NCBI GenBank assembly: GCA_905216045.1 | Contig: CAJMSL010000024.1 | Coordinates: forward strand, 1-19,380 | From: an uncultured bacterium | GTDB lineage: Bacteria > Actinomycetota > Coriobacteriia > Coriobacteriales > Coriobacteriaceae | DNA: 19,380 nt | Direction of reading: 5' to 3' | Translations under genes and position numbers: made by a program | In this document: in pieces, positions 5,136-12,209 of the stretch | Layout of the letters: each line of letters starts with the position of its first letter | How positions within the stretch are numbered: the first letter of the stretch is position 1 | The notes under the pieces: model-generated | The model's input: only the letters and a program-made list of their open reading frames with translations | Told to the model about the DNA's origin: nothing | Database searches by the model: none

Positions 5136-6425
5136 CTAGCGAATGTTGTAGAACGCGGCCTTGCCGGCGTAGCGCGCGCTGCCCTCGAGCTCGTCCTCGA
5201 TACGGATGAGCTGGTTGTACTTGGCGATACGGTCGCTGCGGCACGGGGCGCCCGACTTAATCTGACCGGCGTTGACGCCCACGACCAAGTCGGCGATCGT
5301 GGAGTCCTCGGTCTCGCCGGAGCGGTGGCTCACGATGCAAGCGTAACCGGCCTCCTTGGCAGTCTCGATGGCCTCGAGCGACTCGGTGAGCGTGCCGATC
5401 TGGTTGACCTTGACCAGGATCGCGTTGGCGGCACCCAGCTCGATGCCCTTCTTGAGGCGCTCGGTGTTGGTGACGAACAGGTCGTCGCCCACCAGCTGCA
5501 CCTTGTTGCCAATGCGACGGGTAAGCTCGACCCAGCCGTCCCAGTCCTCCTCGGCCATGCCGTCCTCGATGGAGATGATGGGATAGGTGTCGACGAGCTT
5601 CTCCCAGTAATCGACCATCTGGGCACTCGTGTACTCAACACCCTCGCCCTTGAGCTCGTACATGCCGGTCTCGGCGTTGTAGAACTCGGTCGAGGCCGGG
5701 TCCATGGCGTACATGAAGTCGACGCCGGGCTTAAAGCCGGCTTTCTCGACGGCCTTGGTGATGTACTCGAACGGCTCGGCATTGGTCTTGAGATTGGGCG
5801 CAAAGCCACCCTCGTCGCCCACGCCGCCGCCAAGGCCGGCCTCGTGCAGCACGCCCTTGAGGGTGTGGTAGACCTCGGCGCACCAGCGCAGGCCCTCGGC
5901 AAAGCTCGGAGCACCCACGGGCATAATCATAAACTCCTGGAAGTCAACGTTGTTGTCGGCATGCACGCCACCGTTGAGGATATTCATCATGGGCGTGGGC
6001 AGCAGGTGGGCGTTGACGCCGCCCAGGTACTGGTACAGCGACAGGCCCGCCGACTCTGCCGCAGCGCGGGCAACGGCCAGCGACACACCCAGAATGGCGT
6101 TGGCGCCGAGCTTGGTCTTGTTGGGCGTACCGTCGGCGGCAATCAGCGCGGCATCGACGGCGCGCTGGTCGAAGGCATCGAGACCCACGACGGCATCGGC
6201 GCACTCGTTGTTGACATGCTCGACGGCCTGCGAAACGCCCTTGCCCAGGTAGCGACCCTTGTCGCCATCGCGCAGCTCACATGCCTCAAAGGCGCCGGTC
6301 GAAGCGCCCGAAGGCACCATCGCGCGACCGAAGCTACCGTCCTCGAGCACGACCTCGACCTCGACGGTGGGGTTGCCGCGGCTGTCAAGCACCTCACGAC
6401 CGTAGACGTCCAAAATGTCACTCAT
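5136..6425 (-). CDS. eno: Enolase
   Basis: A 429-residue, full-length phosphopyruvate hydratase that converts 2-phosphoglycerate to phosphoenolpyruvate in glycolysis. The start MSDILDVYGREVLDSRGNPTVEVEV is canonical. SGASTGAFEACELRD and the PTPMMNILNGGVHADNNVDFQEFMI block follow. The catalytic segment GDEGGFAPNL, the metal-binding SIEDGMAEEDW and VGDDLFVTN, the lysine in ILVKVNQIGT, and SHRSGETEDSTIADL are all intact. AGGGAGA lies 7 bases before the ATG. The gene has its own terminator downstream. Upstream the gap has a CATAAT -10 candidate and two copies of GGCTAACTTA. Nothing is odd in the protein. Confidence 0.98.
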   Translation of the reverse strand: MSDILDVYGREVLDSRGNPTVEVEVVLEDGSFGRAMVPSGASTGAFEACELRDGDKGRYLGKGVSQAVEHVNNECADAVVGLDAFDQRAVDAALIAADGTPNKTKLGANAILGVSLAVARAAAESAGLSLYQYLGGVNAHLLPTPMMNILNGGVHADNNVDFQEFMIMPVGAPSFAEGLRWCAEVYHTLKGVLHEAGLGGGVGDEGGFAPNLKTNAEPFEYITKAVEKAGFKPGVDFMYAMDPASTEFYNAETGMYELKGEGVEYTSAQMVDYWEKLVDTYPIISIEDGMAEEDWDGWVELTRRIGNKVQLVGDDLFVTNTERLKKGIELGAANAILVKVNQIGTLTESLEAIETAKEAGYACIVSHRSGETEDSTIADLVVGVNAGQIKSGAPCRSDRIAKYNQLIRIEDELEGSARYAGKAAFYNIR

Positions 6426-6498
6426 GTTGTCTCCCTCTCACTTGGAAACGTAGTTGATGCAAGCGACTGGCCGACTGTGCACCGTCGGTGCGTCTCCG

Positions 6499-6543
6499 TA
6501 AGTTAGCCTTGTCGCACTTTTTGCATTATGCCCTAAGTTAGCC
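6499..6543 (-). promoter_or_regulatory. Direct repeats and possible -10 upstream of eno
   Basis: GGCTAACTTA (minus strand) occurs twice, at 6534-6543 and 6499-6508, 35 bases apart. A CATAAT -10 candidate lies between them. No good -35 is visible at 17 bases. Repeats flanking a -10 could be binding sites for a regulator or chance; only the repeats themselves are certain. Confidence 0.35.
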
Positions 6544-6564
6544 GAGGGATACACTTGTTTTTCG

Positions 6565-6610
6565 AAAAATATAGCGGGAACGATGAGGCGTGTCAGCCCG
6601 TCGTTCCCGC
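6565..6610 (-). terminator. Terminator after mazG
   Basis: On the minus strand GCGGGAACGA (6610-6601) pairs with TCGTTCCCGC (6583-6574) around a 17-base loop, followed by TATATTTTTC. The perfect 10-pair stem lies four bases after the mazG stop and ends the larC-like/pde/mazG unit. Confidence 0.85.
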
Positions 6611-6614
6611 AGTC

Positions 6615-7475
6615 TTACTCCCCTGCCTTTGCTGCGTCCCACAGGTCGTTGAGCCCATGGGTCGAAAGCTCGGCAAGATCAACGTGGGCATCGGCCGCCA
6701 TCTGTTCCATCGCAGCCCAGCGACGGCGAAACTTGGCCGTGCTCGCGCGCAGGGCGCTCTCGGCGTCGATACCCTCCTTGCGCGCGACGTTGACCAGGGC
6801 AAAGAGCAGATCGCCAAACTCCATTTCGCGCTCGGGCGAGCCAGGGGCCTCGGCCTCAAACTCGGCACGCTCCTCGGCAACCTCGTCCCACACGTCCTGG
6901 ACCGTCTCCCACTCAAAGCCTACGGCGGCCGCCTTGCGTGACACCTTCTGCGCCTGCATCAACGCCGGCAGATGCGTGGGCACGCCATCGAGCAGACCCT
7001 CGGGCGCGGCCTCGCCCGCCGCCACGGCCTTGTCCTTGGCGGCTTTCTCGGCAAGCTTGACCTCGTCCCAAATCTTGAGCACCTCGTCGGAGCTCTCGGC
7101 ATCCGCATCGCCAAACACGTGCGGGTGGCGGCGAATGAGCTTGGCGTCGATATCGCGCGCCACGTCGGCCAGCGTAAACTCGCCGGCGTCGGCAGCAATC
7201 TGCGCATGCAGCACGACCTGCATGAGCACGTCACCCAGTTCCTCGCGCAGGTGAACCGCGTCGTCCGCCTCGATGCAGTCGAGCGCCTCGTAGGCCTCCT
7301 CGATCATGTTCTTGCCGATGCTGCGGTGCGTCTGCTCGCGGTCCCACGGGCAGCCATCGGGCTGACGCAGACGCCAGATGGTCTGCACCAGATGCTGCAG
7401 CTCGGCCGACGCGTCTATCAGCGTGGGCAGATCGCGCGAGCCCTCGGCATTTTGCTGAGCCATATGCTGCGCCAT
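6615..7475 (-). CDS. mazG: Nucleoside triphosphate pyrophosphohydrolase MazG
   Basis: A 286-residue all-helical pyrophosphatase that cleaves NTPs to NMPs plus pyrophosphate, a house-cleaning role. The N-terminal domain shows the family signature LRQPDGCPWDREQTHRSI, then EEAYEALDCIE (EExxE near 59-63) and EELGDVLMQV (ExxD near 79-82), the magnesium-binding set. A second MazG domain has VGFEWETVQDVWDEVAEERAEF and EMEFGDLLFALVNVAR. The two-domain length is slightly above the E. coli protein. The ATG follows GGAGGAGG and lies two bases after the phosphodiesterase stop, so the two genes are likely translated in a coupled way. The frame upstream of this ATG belongs to that neighbour. Confidence 0.93.
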   Translation of the reverse strand: MAQHMAQQNAEGSRDLPTLIDASAELQHLVQTIWRLRQPDGCPWDREQTHRSIGKNMIEEAYEALDCIEADDAVHLREELGDVLMQVVLHAQIAADAGEFTLADVARDIDAKLIRRHPHVFGDADAESSDEVLKIWDEVKLAEKAAKDKAVAAGEAAPEGLLDGVPTHLPALMQAQKVSRKAAAVGFEWETVQDVWDEVAEERAEFEAEAPGSPEREMEFGDLLFALVNVARKEGIDAESALRASTAKFRRRWAAMEQMAADAHVDLAELSTHGLNDLWDAAKAGE

Positions 7476-7477
7476 GG

Positions 7478-8026
7478 TTAGTCCTCCTCCAGGATCACGT
7501 GGCGGAACGCGCCGCCCTCGTAGATGCCGTAGCTGTGCGAGCCGTCCTTGGGGATGCTCACGCTGCCGGGGTTGAAGAACCACAGGCCCGGGTGCGCGGC
7601 GCTTTCCTCGTTGACCTTGATGTGCGTGTGGCCGTAGACGAGCGCGGAGCCCTCGGGCAGCGCGGGCGCGTGGTCGACGCTGTTGTGCATGCCGGCGCCA
7701 AAGACATGGCCGTGCGTCAGGAACAGCTCGCGGCCGGTCTCGTCAAACAGCGTGGCGTAGTCGGCCATGACGGGGAAGTCGAGGACCATCTGGTCGACCT
7801 CAGCGTCGCAGTTGCCGCGCACCGCGATGATGCGGTCGGCTAGGGCGTTGAGCAGCGGAATCACGCGCTTGGGAGCATAGTCGCGCGGCAGGTCGTTGCG
7901 CGGACCGTGATAAAGCAGGTCGCCCAGCAGGACGATGCGGTCGGGCTGCTCGGACTCAATGGCGGCGCAGAGGCGCTCGGTCCAGTATGCCGAGCCGTGG
8001 ATGTCGGAAGCGATGAGGTATTTCAT
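7478..8026 (-). CDS. YfcE/MJ0936-family metallophosphoesterase
   Basis: A 182-residue dinuclear-metal phosphodiesterase of the YfcE type. All five motifs are present: DIHG (residues 8-11), GDLLYHGP (35-42), GNCDAEVD (71-78), LTHGH (103-107) and GHTH (132-135). Length equals that of E. coli YfcE, which hydrolyses phosphodiesters in vitro; the natural substrate is unknown. I start at ATG 8026, which follows AAAGGA and gives the canonical MKYLIASDIHGS. The longer frame adds 19 residues without family resemblance. It lies between the LarC-like gene and mazG in one transcription unit. Confidence 0.9.
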   Translation of the reverse strand: MKYLIASDIHGSAYWTERLCAAIESEQPDRIVLLGDLLYHGPRNDLPRDYAPKRVIPLLNALADRIIAVRGNCDAEVDQMVLDFPVMADYATLFDETGRELFLTHGHVFGAGMHNSVDHAPALPEGSALVYGHTHIKVNEESAAHPGLWFFNPGSVSIPKDGSHSYGIYEGGAFRHVILEED

Positions 8027-8079
8027 GGTGGTCCTTTCGGTGAGGTTGATGGGGTGGGTGTGGCGCGTCGCCGACCGTG

Positions 8080-8565
8080 TCACTCAAATTGCAGAGCCGC
8101 GGCTTGTGCTGCCTGCATCACGCGCTGGAGCGGCACACCGTGCTCGCGGGCAAGGCGGGCGCAGTCCTCGTACTCGGGCGCTGCACGCTCGCTGCCGTCG
8201 GGCAGGGTGGCCACCTTGACGGACACCTCGCCCCATGGCGTCGTCACCTGCTCAAAGCGGCGTGGCAGGCAAACGCGTTCCATGACCTGGCGACGGATGC
8301 CATTGGTCGTGGTTTCCAAAAAGATGATCGTCTGCAGGCGCTCGATGTCCTCGTGGGCGCAGATTACCTGCAGCTGCCAGCCGGGGCGGCCTTTCTTGCA
8401 ATAGACGGGCAGCCAGTGCACCTCGCGCGCACCCGCCTCGCGCAGGCGGTCGGCGGCGTAGGCAAGCACCTCGGGCGACGCGTCATCGATATCGCATTCC
8501 AGCTTGACGATAGTCTCGGGCGCATCGGTCTCGCGGGACAGCGGGGATGTGCTATCGCATTGCAT
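8080..8565 (-). CDS. Stand-alone C-terminal domain of LarC (nickel-pincer cofactor family)
   Basis: A 161-residue protein matching only the C-terminal half of LarC/DUF111, the nickel insertase that completes the nickel-pincer nucleotide cofactor of lactate racemase and relatives. Visible motifs are LECDIDDASPEVLAYAADRL, LPVYCKKGRPGWQL, FLETTTNGIRR and a PEYEDCARLA block near the end, as in LarC proteins. Full LarC has about 400 residues, and in some bacteria two open frames are joined by frameshifting. No N-terminal half is found upstream, where the 340 bases are non-coding. The ATG at 8565 follows GAAAGGAT and gives a sensible start. It could be a trimmed cofactor enzyme or a remnant under another use. 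Confidence 0.8.
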   Translation of the reverse strand: MQCDSTSPLSRETDAPETIVKLECDIDDASPEVLAYAADRLREAGAREVHWLPVYCKKGRPGWQLQVICAHEDIERLQTIIFLETTTNGIRRQVMERVCLPRRFEQVTTPWGEVSVKVATLPDGSERAAPEYEDCARLAREHGVPLQRVMQAAQAAALQFE

Positions 8566-8710
8566 ACGGTCCGGATCCTTTCCGCACGGGCTCGTTTTGT
8601 TCACCCAAACGCTAGCACATCGCAGGCGGTGCAGGGGCGACGTCATGGGATAGGTGCGACTTTTGCTGGGCGCAAGTGCTGGCGCGCTCCAACGCCGGCC
8701 CGCTTCACTC

Positions 8711-8775
8711 AAACGTGTACGTCAGCCTCCAAACATGTCATTTTTTGCAGCTTTTGGAGGCTGATGTACATGTTT
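8711..8775. repeat. 23-bp inverted repeat in the larC-like/hisK divergent gap
   Basis: Arms 8711-8733 and 8753-8775 are complementary over 23 bases except two positions, with a 19-base loop containing TCATTTTTTGC. The core GTCAGCCTCCAAA meets TTTGGAGGCTGA. It fills the middle of the 340-base gap 8566-8905 between the divergent genes. It has no terminator tail and could be a dispersed palindromic repeat or an operator. The rest of the gap shows only a possible TACAAT (8868-8873) and a small AAGCG-GATT-CGCTT hairpin before the phosphatase gene. Confidence 0.8.
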
Positions 8776-8905
8776 TGAGAGCGCAAGCGAGGCCGCACCG
8801 CGCGTCGCGCAGCCTTTCCAATCGATTTCGACCCCCCGCGTGCCCGGCGTGTTGAGAGCTGCGCCATTACAATGAAGCGGATTCGCTTGACGCAAAGGAG
8901 CCGCC

Positions 8906-9817
8906 ATGTCTGCTTGCCCGCTGATCGATTGCCATACCCACACCTCGTTTTCGGACGGGCACGCCTCGTTTGAGGACAACGTCCGCGCCGCTGCTGCGGC
9001 CGGTTGCCGCGTCATGGTCTCGACCGATCACCTTACCCTGCCCGCCAGCATGGATTCCAATTGCGAGGTACAGGTTGTCGAGAGCGACCTGACGGCGCAT
9101 CGACTGGCATTTGAGGACGCCCGCAAGCTTGCCGCGCAGATCGCGCCGGATCTCGAGCTTATCTATGGCTTTGAATGCGATTGGTACGAAGGCTGCAAGC
9201 CTTTGGTTGAGCGCTGGTCCGAAGGCGCCGTGGTACGCCTGGGCAGCGTGCACTGGATTGGCAACCCCGGCGATATCATGGCCGGTGCCGCGGGTACGGC
9301 GGGAACGGAAAACGTCGCTCGCCCCGATACACCCGATTCCCTTTGCGGTTGGATCGACGACGACACAGCCCTGCACGTTTGGGAACACCTGGGCGTGCGC
9401 GGCGTGTGGAAGCGCTATGTCGATGACTGGTGCCGCGCCTGCGAGAGCCCGCTTAACTTTGATGTGATGGCTCATCCCGACCTGGTCATGCGCTTTTCGA
9501 AGGAAGGCTTTGCGCCCGATTTTGACCCCGCGCCGTTCTGGGGGCAGATGGCAGAATGCGCACACGACACGAATCGGCGCGTTGAGGTCTCGACTGCCGC
9601 GCCGCGCAAGGGGCTCGACGACTACTACCCCGCGACCGGCCTCTTGCGCTGCTTTGCCCATGCCGAGGTGCCCATTACCTTTGGCTCGGACGCACACCGC
9701 GCCTGCGACATCTGCTGGAACATCCGCGAGGCCCAGGCGCACGCCTACGACTGTGGCTATCGAACCTTCGACATCCCCCACGCCACCGGCGAATGGGAAT
9801 CCACACCCCTCGCCTAA
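8906..9817 (+). CDS. hisK: PHP-type histidinol-phosphatase
   Basis: A 303-residue PHP-fold metal-dependent phosphatase, most likely converting histidinol phosphate to histidinol, the step before HisD. Metal-ligand motifs are in order: DCHTHTSFSDGH (H10, H12), STDH (D41, H42), YGFECDW (E90), GSVHWI (H116), MAHPDL (H190) and FGSDAHR (D261, H263). This is the layout of HisJ/HisK-type phosphatases. AAAGGAG precedes the ATG. It is convergent with the nine-gene his operon, which has no other histidinol-phosphatase: the HisB here is dehydratase only. The context strongly supports the role. A generic PHP phosphatase is the alternative. The symbol hisK is used for this family but naming varies. Confidence 0.85.
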   Translation: MSACPLIDCHTHTSFSDGHASFEDNVRAAAAAGCRVMVSTDHLTLPASMDSNCEVQVVESDLTAHRLAFEDARKLAAQIAPDLELIYGFECDWYEGCKPLVERWSEGAVVRLGSVHWIGNPGDIMAGAAGTAGTENVARPDTPDSLCGWIDDDTALHVWEHLGVRGVWKRYVDDWCRACESPLNFDVMAHPDLVMRFSKEGFAPDFDPAPFWGQMAECAHDTNRRVEVSTAAPRKGLDDYYPATGLLRCFAHAEVPITFGSDAHRACDICWNIREAQAHAYDCGYRTFDIPHATGEWESTPLA

Positions 9818-9849
9818 CTAGTCGTTTAAGAACGTCCCCAATGACTAGT
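9817..9849. terminator. Hairpin between convergent hisK and hisE
   Basis: ACTAGTCGTT (9817-9826) pairs with AATGACTAGT (9840-9849), ten pairs with one wobble. The hairpin overlaps the last base of the hisK stop and all of the hisE stop codon (9845-9847). It is placed to end both transcripts, but it has no T run on either strand, so efficiency is uncertain. Its loop carries AACGTCCCC, also seen near 3052. Confidence 0.5.
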
Positions 9850-10162
9850 GACGGCGAGCGTTGAGTTCGCCGGCAAGCTCGTCGAGGGTGATACCGTAGC
9901 GCTCAAGGGTTACGAGCAGGTGGTAGATCAGGTCACCGGCCTCGTAGCGGATGTGATCGTGATCGTTATCCTTGCAGGCCATGATCACCTCGCTCGACTC
10001 CTCGGCAAGCTTCTTGAGCAGCTCATCCTCGACGTCGGTCAGCAAACGAGCGGTATAGCTCTCCTGCGGCGATGCTTCACGACGACCGTGAATCACCTCG
10101 GCCAGGCCCGTCAGCGTCTCACCGATATTTCCATCCTGAACGTTTGCGGTGCGCACACCCAT
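9845..10162 (-). CDS. hisE: Phosphoribosyl-ATP diphosphatase
   Basis: A 105-residue MazG-fold enzyme that removes pyrophosphate from phosphoribosyl-ATP, the second histidine step. The family core is complete: TLTGLAEVIHGRR near the start, SYTARLL, then KKLAEESSEVIMACKDND with the EExxE metal motif, YEAGDLIYHLLVTL with its aspartate, and the closing ITLDELAGELNARR. The length is typical of stand-alone HisE. AAAGGA stands 8 bases before the ATG. It is the last gene of the his operon, 45 bases after hisI, and separate from HisI as in many Actinobacteria. Confidence 0.95.
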   Translation of the reverse strand: MGVRTANVQDGNIGETLTGLAEVIHGRREASPQESYTARLLTDVEDELLKKLAEESSEVIMACKDNDHDHIRYEAGDLIYHLLVTLERYGITLDELAGELNARRH

Positions 10163-10207
10163 AGTTCAATCCTTTCTGGTGGCCGAGCGTCTAATCGAGC
10201 GCCCGCC

Positions 10208-10537
10208 CTACGCGAGTTTCTTAAAGAAGCAGGTACGGTTGCCGGTATGGCAGGCCGGACCCGGCGAGTCGACCTTGACCAGCAGCGTATCGCTATCGCA
10301 GTCGGCCCAGAGCTCCTTGACCACTTGCATATTGCCGCTCGTCGCGCCCTTGTTCCAGAGCTCCTGGCGACTGCGGCTCCAAAACCACGTGGTACCGGTC
10401 TTGAGCGTCAGCCCCACCGATTCCTCGTTCATCCAAGCAACCATAAGCACCTCGCCGGTGTCATATTGCTGAACCACACAAGGAATCAATCCTTTGGCGT
10501 CGTATTTAAGATCCGCTGGAGTAGTAATTTCTCTCAT
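10208..10537 (-). CDS. hisI: Phosphoribosyl-AMP cyclohydrolase
   Basis: A 109-residue zinc enzyme that opens the adenine ring of phosphoribosyl-AMP. Seen are VLMVAWMNEESV, the strongly conserved TWFWSRSRQELWNKGATSGN, the metal aspartates in DCDSDTLLVKVD, and the zinc cysteines in GPACHTGNRTCFF. Length fits stand-alone HisI. I choose ATG 10537 because MREITTPADLKYDAKGLIP matches family starts; the longer frame runs through the structured gap. The ribosome site is weak (GGGGAA). Unlike its neighbours it is set off from hisF by 142 bases that fold strongly. Confidence 0.94.
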   Translation of the reverse strand: MREITTPADLKYDAKGLIPCVVQQYDTGEVLMVAWMNEESVGLTLKTGTTWFWSRSRQELWNKGATSGNMQVVKELWADCDSDTLLVKVDSPGPACHTGNRTCFFKKLA

Positions 10538-10558
10538 TTCAATTCCCCAATTTAAACA

Positions 10559-10670
10559 TCGCCGGTCGGCGAGGGTTGTCCAGGTGCCCGAGATTCCGAG
10601 CGACAAGCCCGACGACGCGTACTTAAGTACGCGAGGAGGGTTGGAGCCGGAAGGTCGGGTGCCTGGACAA
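10559..10670 (-). repeat. Large nested hairpin in the hisF-hisI gap
   Basis: The outer arms 10576-10591 and 10655-10670 pair over 16 bases (TTGTCCAGGTGCCCGA with its near-complement, two wobble pairs). At the centre, 10616-10633 is a perfect 18-base palindrome around CTTAAG. Next to it on the hisI side, TCGCCG-GT-CGGCGA (10559-10572) is another hairpin, followed on the minus strand by TGTTTAAATT. It begins about 10 bases after the hisF stop. It could be an internal terminator or attenuator, an RNA-processing site, or an inserted palindromic element. The arms are certain; the function is inferred. Confidence 0.75.
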
Positions 10671-10679
10671 GCCGCAGCA

Positions 10680-11462
10680 TTAGAAGTCCAATCTCACAGG
10701 AATGCCCTGTGAGGCCATATACTCTTTGACTTCGCGAATGCTGAAGGTTCCAAAGTGAAAGACGCTCGCCGCCAGTACGGCATCGGCCTCGCCCTCGATC
10801 ACACCCTCGGCAAAATGCTCGAGCGTACCCACGCCGCCGCTCGCAATAACGGGAATCGGCACCGCGCGCGCCACGGCGCGGGTGAGCGCCAGGTCAAAGC
10901 CGGCCTTGGTGCCGTCGCGATCCATGCTGGTCAGTAGGATCTCGCCGGCACCGCGACGAGCCGCCTCCTCGGCCCACGCCACCGCGTCGATACCCGTGGC
11001 GTTGCGGCCGCCCGCGGTAAAGACCTCCCACTTGTCGGCTCCCGGCTCACCAGGCAAACCAACACGCTTGGCATCGATCGCCACGACCACGGCCTGGCTG
11101 CCAAACGCCGCGGCGGCCTGGCTGATCAACGACGGGTCGCGCACGGCGGCAGAGTTAAGCGACACCTTGTCGGCGCCGGCGGCAACCATGGTCCGCATGC
11201 CCGCCAAGTCGCGAAAGCCGCCGCCCACGGTATAGGGAATGGCCAGCTCCTCAGCAGCATGCGCCGCCATCTCGATAGTCGTCGCACGGTTGTCGCTTGT
11301 GGCGGTAATGTCCAGGAAGACGACCTCGTCCGCACCCTCGCGGTCGTAGGCGCGGGCCAGCTCCACCGGGTCGCCAGCATCGCGCAGGCTCACAAAGTTG
11401 ACGCCCTTGACCACGCGGCCGTCCTTAACATCCAGGCAGGGAATCACGCGTTTGGTAAGCAT
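10680..11462 (-). CDS. hisF: Imidazole glycerol phosphate synthase subunit HisF
   Basis: A 260-residue (beta/alpha)8-barrel cyclase subunit. It uses ammonia from HisH to form imidazole glycerol phosphate and AICAR. The N terminus MLTKRVIPCLDVKDGRVVKG carries catalytic Asp11, and the second catalytic aspartate is D130 in VVVAIDAKR. Phosphate-binding loops YTVGGGFRDL, LTSMDRDGTKAGFD and IPVIASGGVGTLEHF are present. Length is typical. GGGGAGGAG precedes the ATG, inside the hisA end. The gene begins three bases after the hisA stop. Confidence 0.98.
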   Translation of the reverse strand: MLTKRVIPCLDVKDGRVVKGVNFVSLRDAGDPVELARAYDREGADEVVFLDITATSDNRATTIEMAAHAAEELAIPYTVGGGFRDLAGMRTMVAAGADKVSLNSAAVRDPSLISQAAAAFGSQAVVVAIDAKRVGLPGEPGADKWEVFTAGGRNATGIDAVAWAEEAARRGAGEILLTSMDRDGTKAGFDLALTRAVARAVPIPVIASGGVGTLEHFAEGVIEGEADAVLAASVFHFGTFSIREVKEYMASQGIPVRLDF

Positions 11463-11465
11463 GGG

Positions 11466-12209
11466 CTACTCCTCCCCTCGGACGGCGTCCAGTGCCTGGG
11501 CCAACGTAAAGTTGCCCTCGTAGAGCGCGCGACCGGTAATGGCACCTTCAATCGCGTCCTCACCCACCGCGGCCAGTGCGCGGATGTCGTCGAGCGTCGA
11601 GATGCCGCCCGACGCCACGACGGGAAAGCCCGCGACCTCGGCCACGTGGCGATACGTCGCCACGTCGATGCCCGTCTGCATGCCGTCGCGCGCGATGTCG
11701 GTGTACACCAGGTGCTTGAAGCCCAGCTCGGTGAGCTGTGCCACGGCATCGTCGAGTGACACGCCCGCGCCATCACGCCAGCCGTTCACCTTGACCTGAC
11801 CGTCGCGCGCGGCGATGTCTGCCACCAGCAACTCACCAAAGCCTTGGGCCGCCACCTCGGCAAAACCCGGCTCGGTCACGAGCACCGTGCCCAGTGCGAT
11901 GCGACGCGCGCCGTAGCCGGCCAGCTCGTCGATGCGTGCAAGCGAGCGAACGCCGCCGCCCACGTCCACAGACAGACCGTCGATGCCGCAGATGCCCTTA
12001 ATCGCCGCCGAGTTGGCAGCGCACGTGTCCTCGTCCTCGCCAAAGGCAGCAGACAGGTCGACGACGTGCACCCAGCTCGCACCCTGCTCGGCAAATGAGC
12101 GGGCGACTGCCACGGGGTCGTCGGAATATACCTTGCAGCGGCTGCGGTCACCGCGCTCCAGGCGCACGACCTTGCCGCCGATCAGATCGATTGCGGGAAA
12201 CAGGATCAT
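11466..12209 (-). CDS. hisA: ProFAR isomerase HisA
   Basis: A 247-residue (beta/alpha)8 barrel catalysing the Amadori rearrangement of ProFAR to PRFAR. The catalytic pair is Asp8 (LFPAIDLIGG) and Asp131 (LVADIAARDG). HVVDLSAAFGED, VDVGGGVRS, VNGWRDG and VYTDIARDGMQTG are further family marks. The loop with VNGW resembles ordinary HisA more than the dual-function PriA of Actinomycetes, though this needs a tree. Its ATG overlaps the hisH stop by four bases (ATGA), which implies translational coupling. Confidence 0.95.
   Translation of the reverse strand: MILFPAIDLIGGKVVRLERGDRSRCKVYSDDPVAVARSFAEQGASWVHVVDLSAAFGEDEDTCAANSAAIKGICGIDGLSVDVGGGVRSLARIDELAGYGARRIALGTVLVTEPGFAEVAAQGFGELLVADIAARDGQVKVNGWRDGAGVSLDDAVAQLTELGFKHLVYTDIARDGMQTGIDVATYRHVAEVAGFPVVASGGISTLDDIRALAAVGEDAIEGAITGRALYEGNFTLAQALDAVRGEE

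Noticed and set aside
5325..6506. 393-codon frame opposite eno
   Set aside because: It is exactly antisense to a perfect enolase. Long antisense frames are expected in G+C-rich genes; there is no ribosome site or family resemblance.
8867..9781. 304-codon minus-strand frame opposite the PHP phosphatase
   Set aside because: The plus-strand frame has every PHP metal motif and a good ribosome site; the opposite frame has none.
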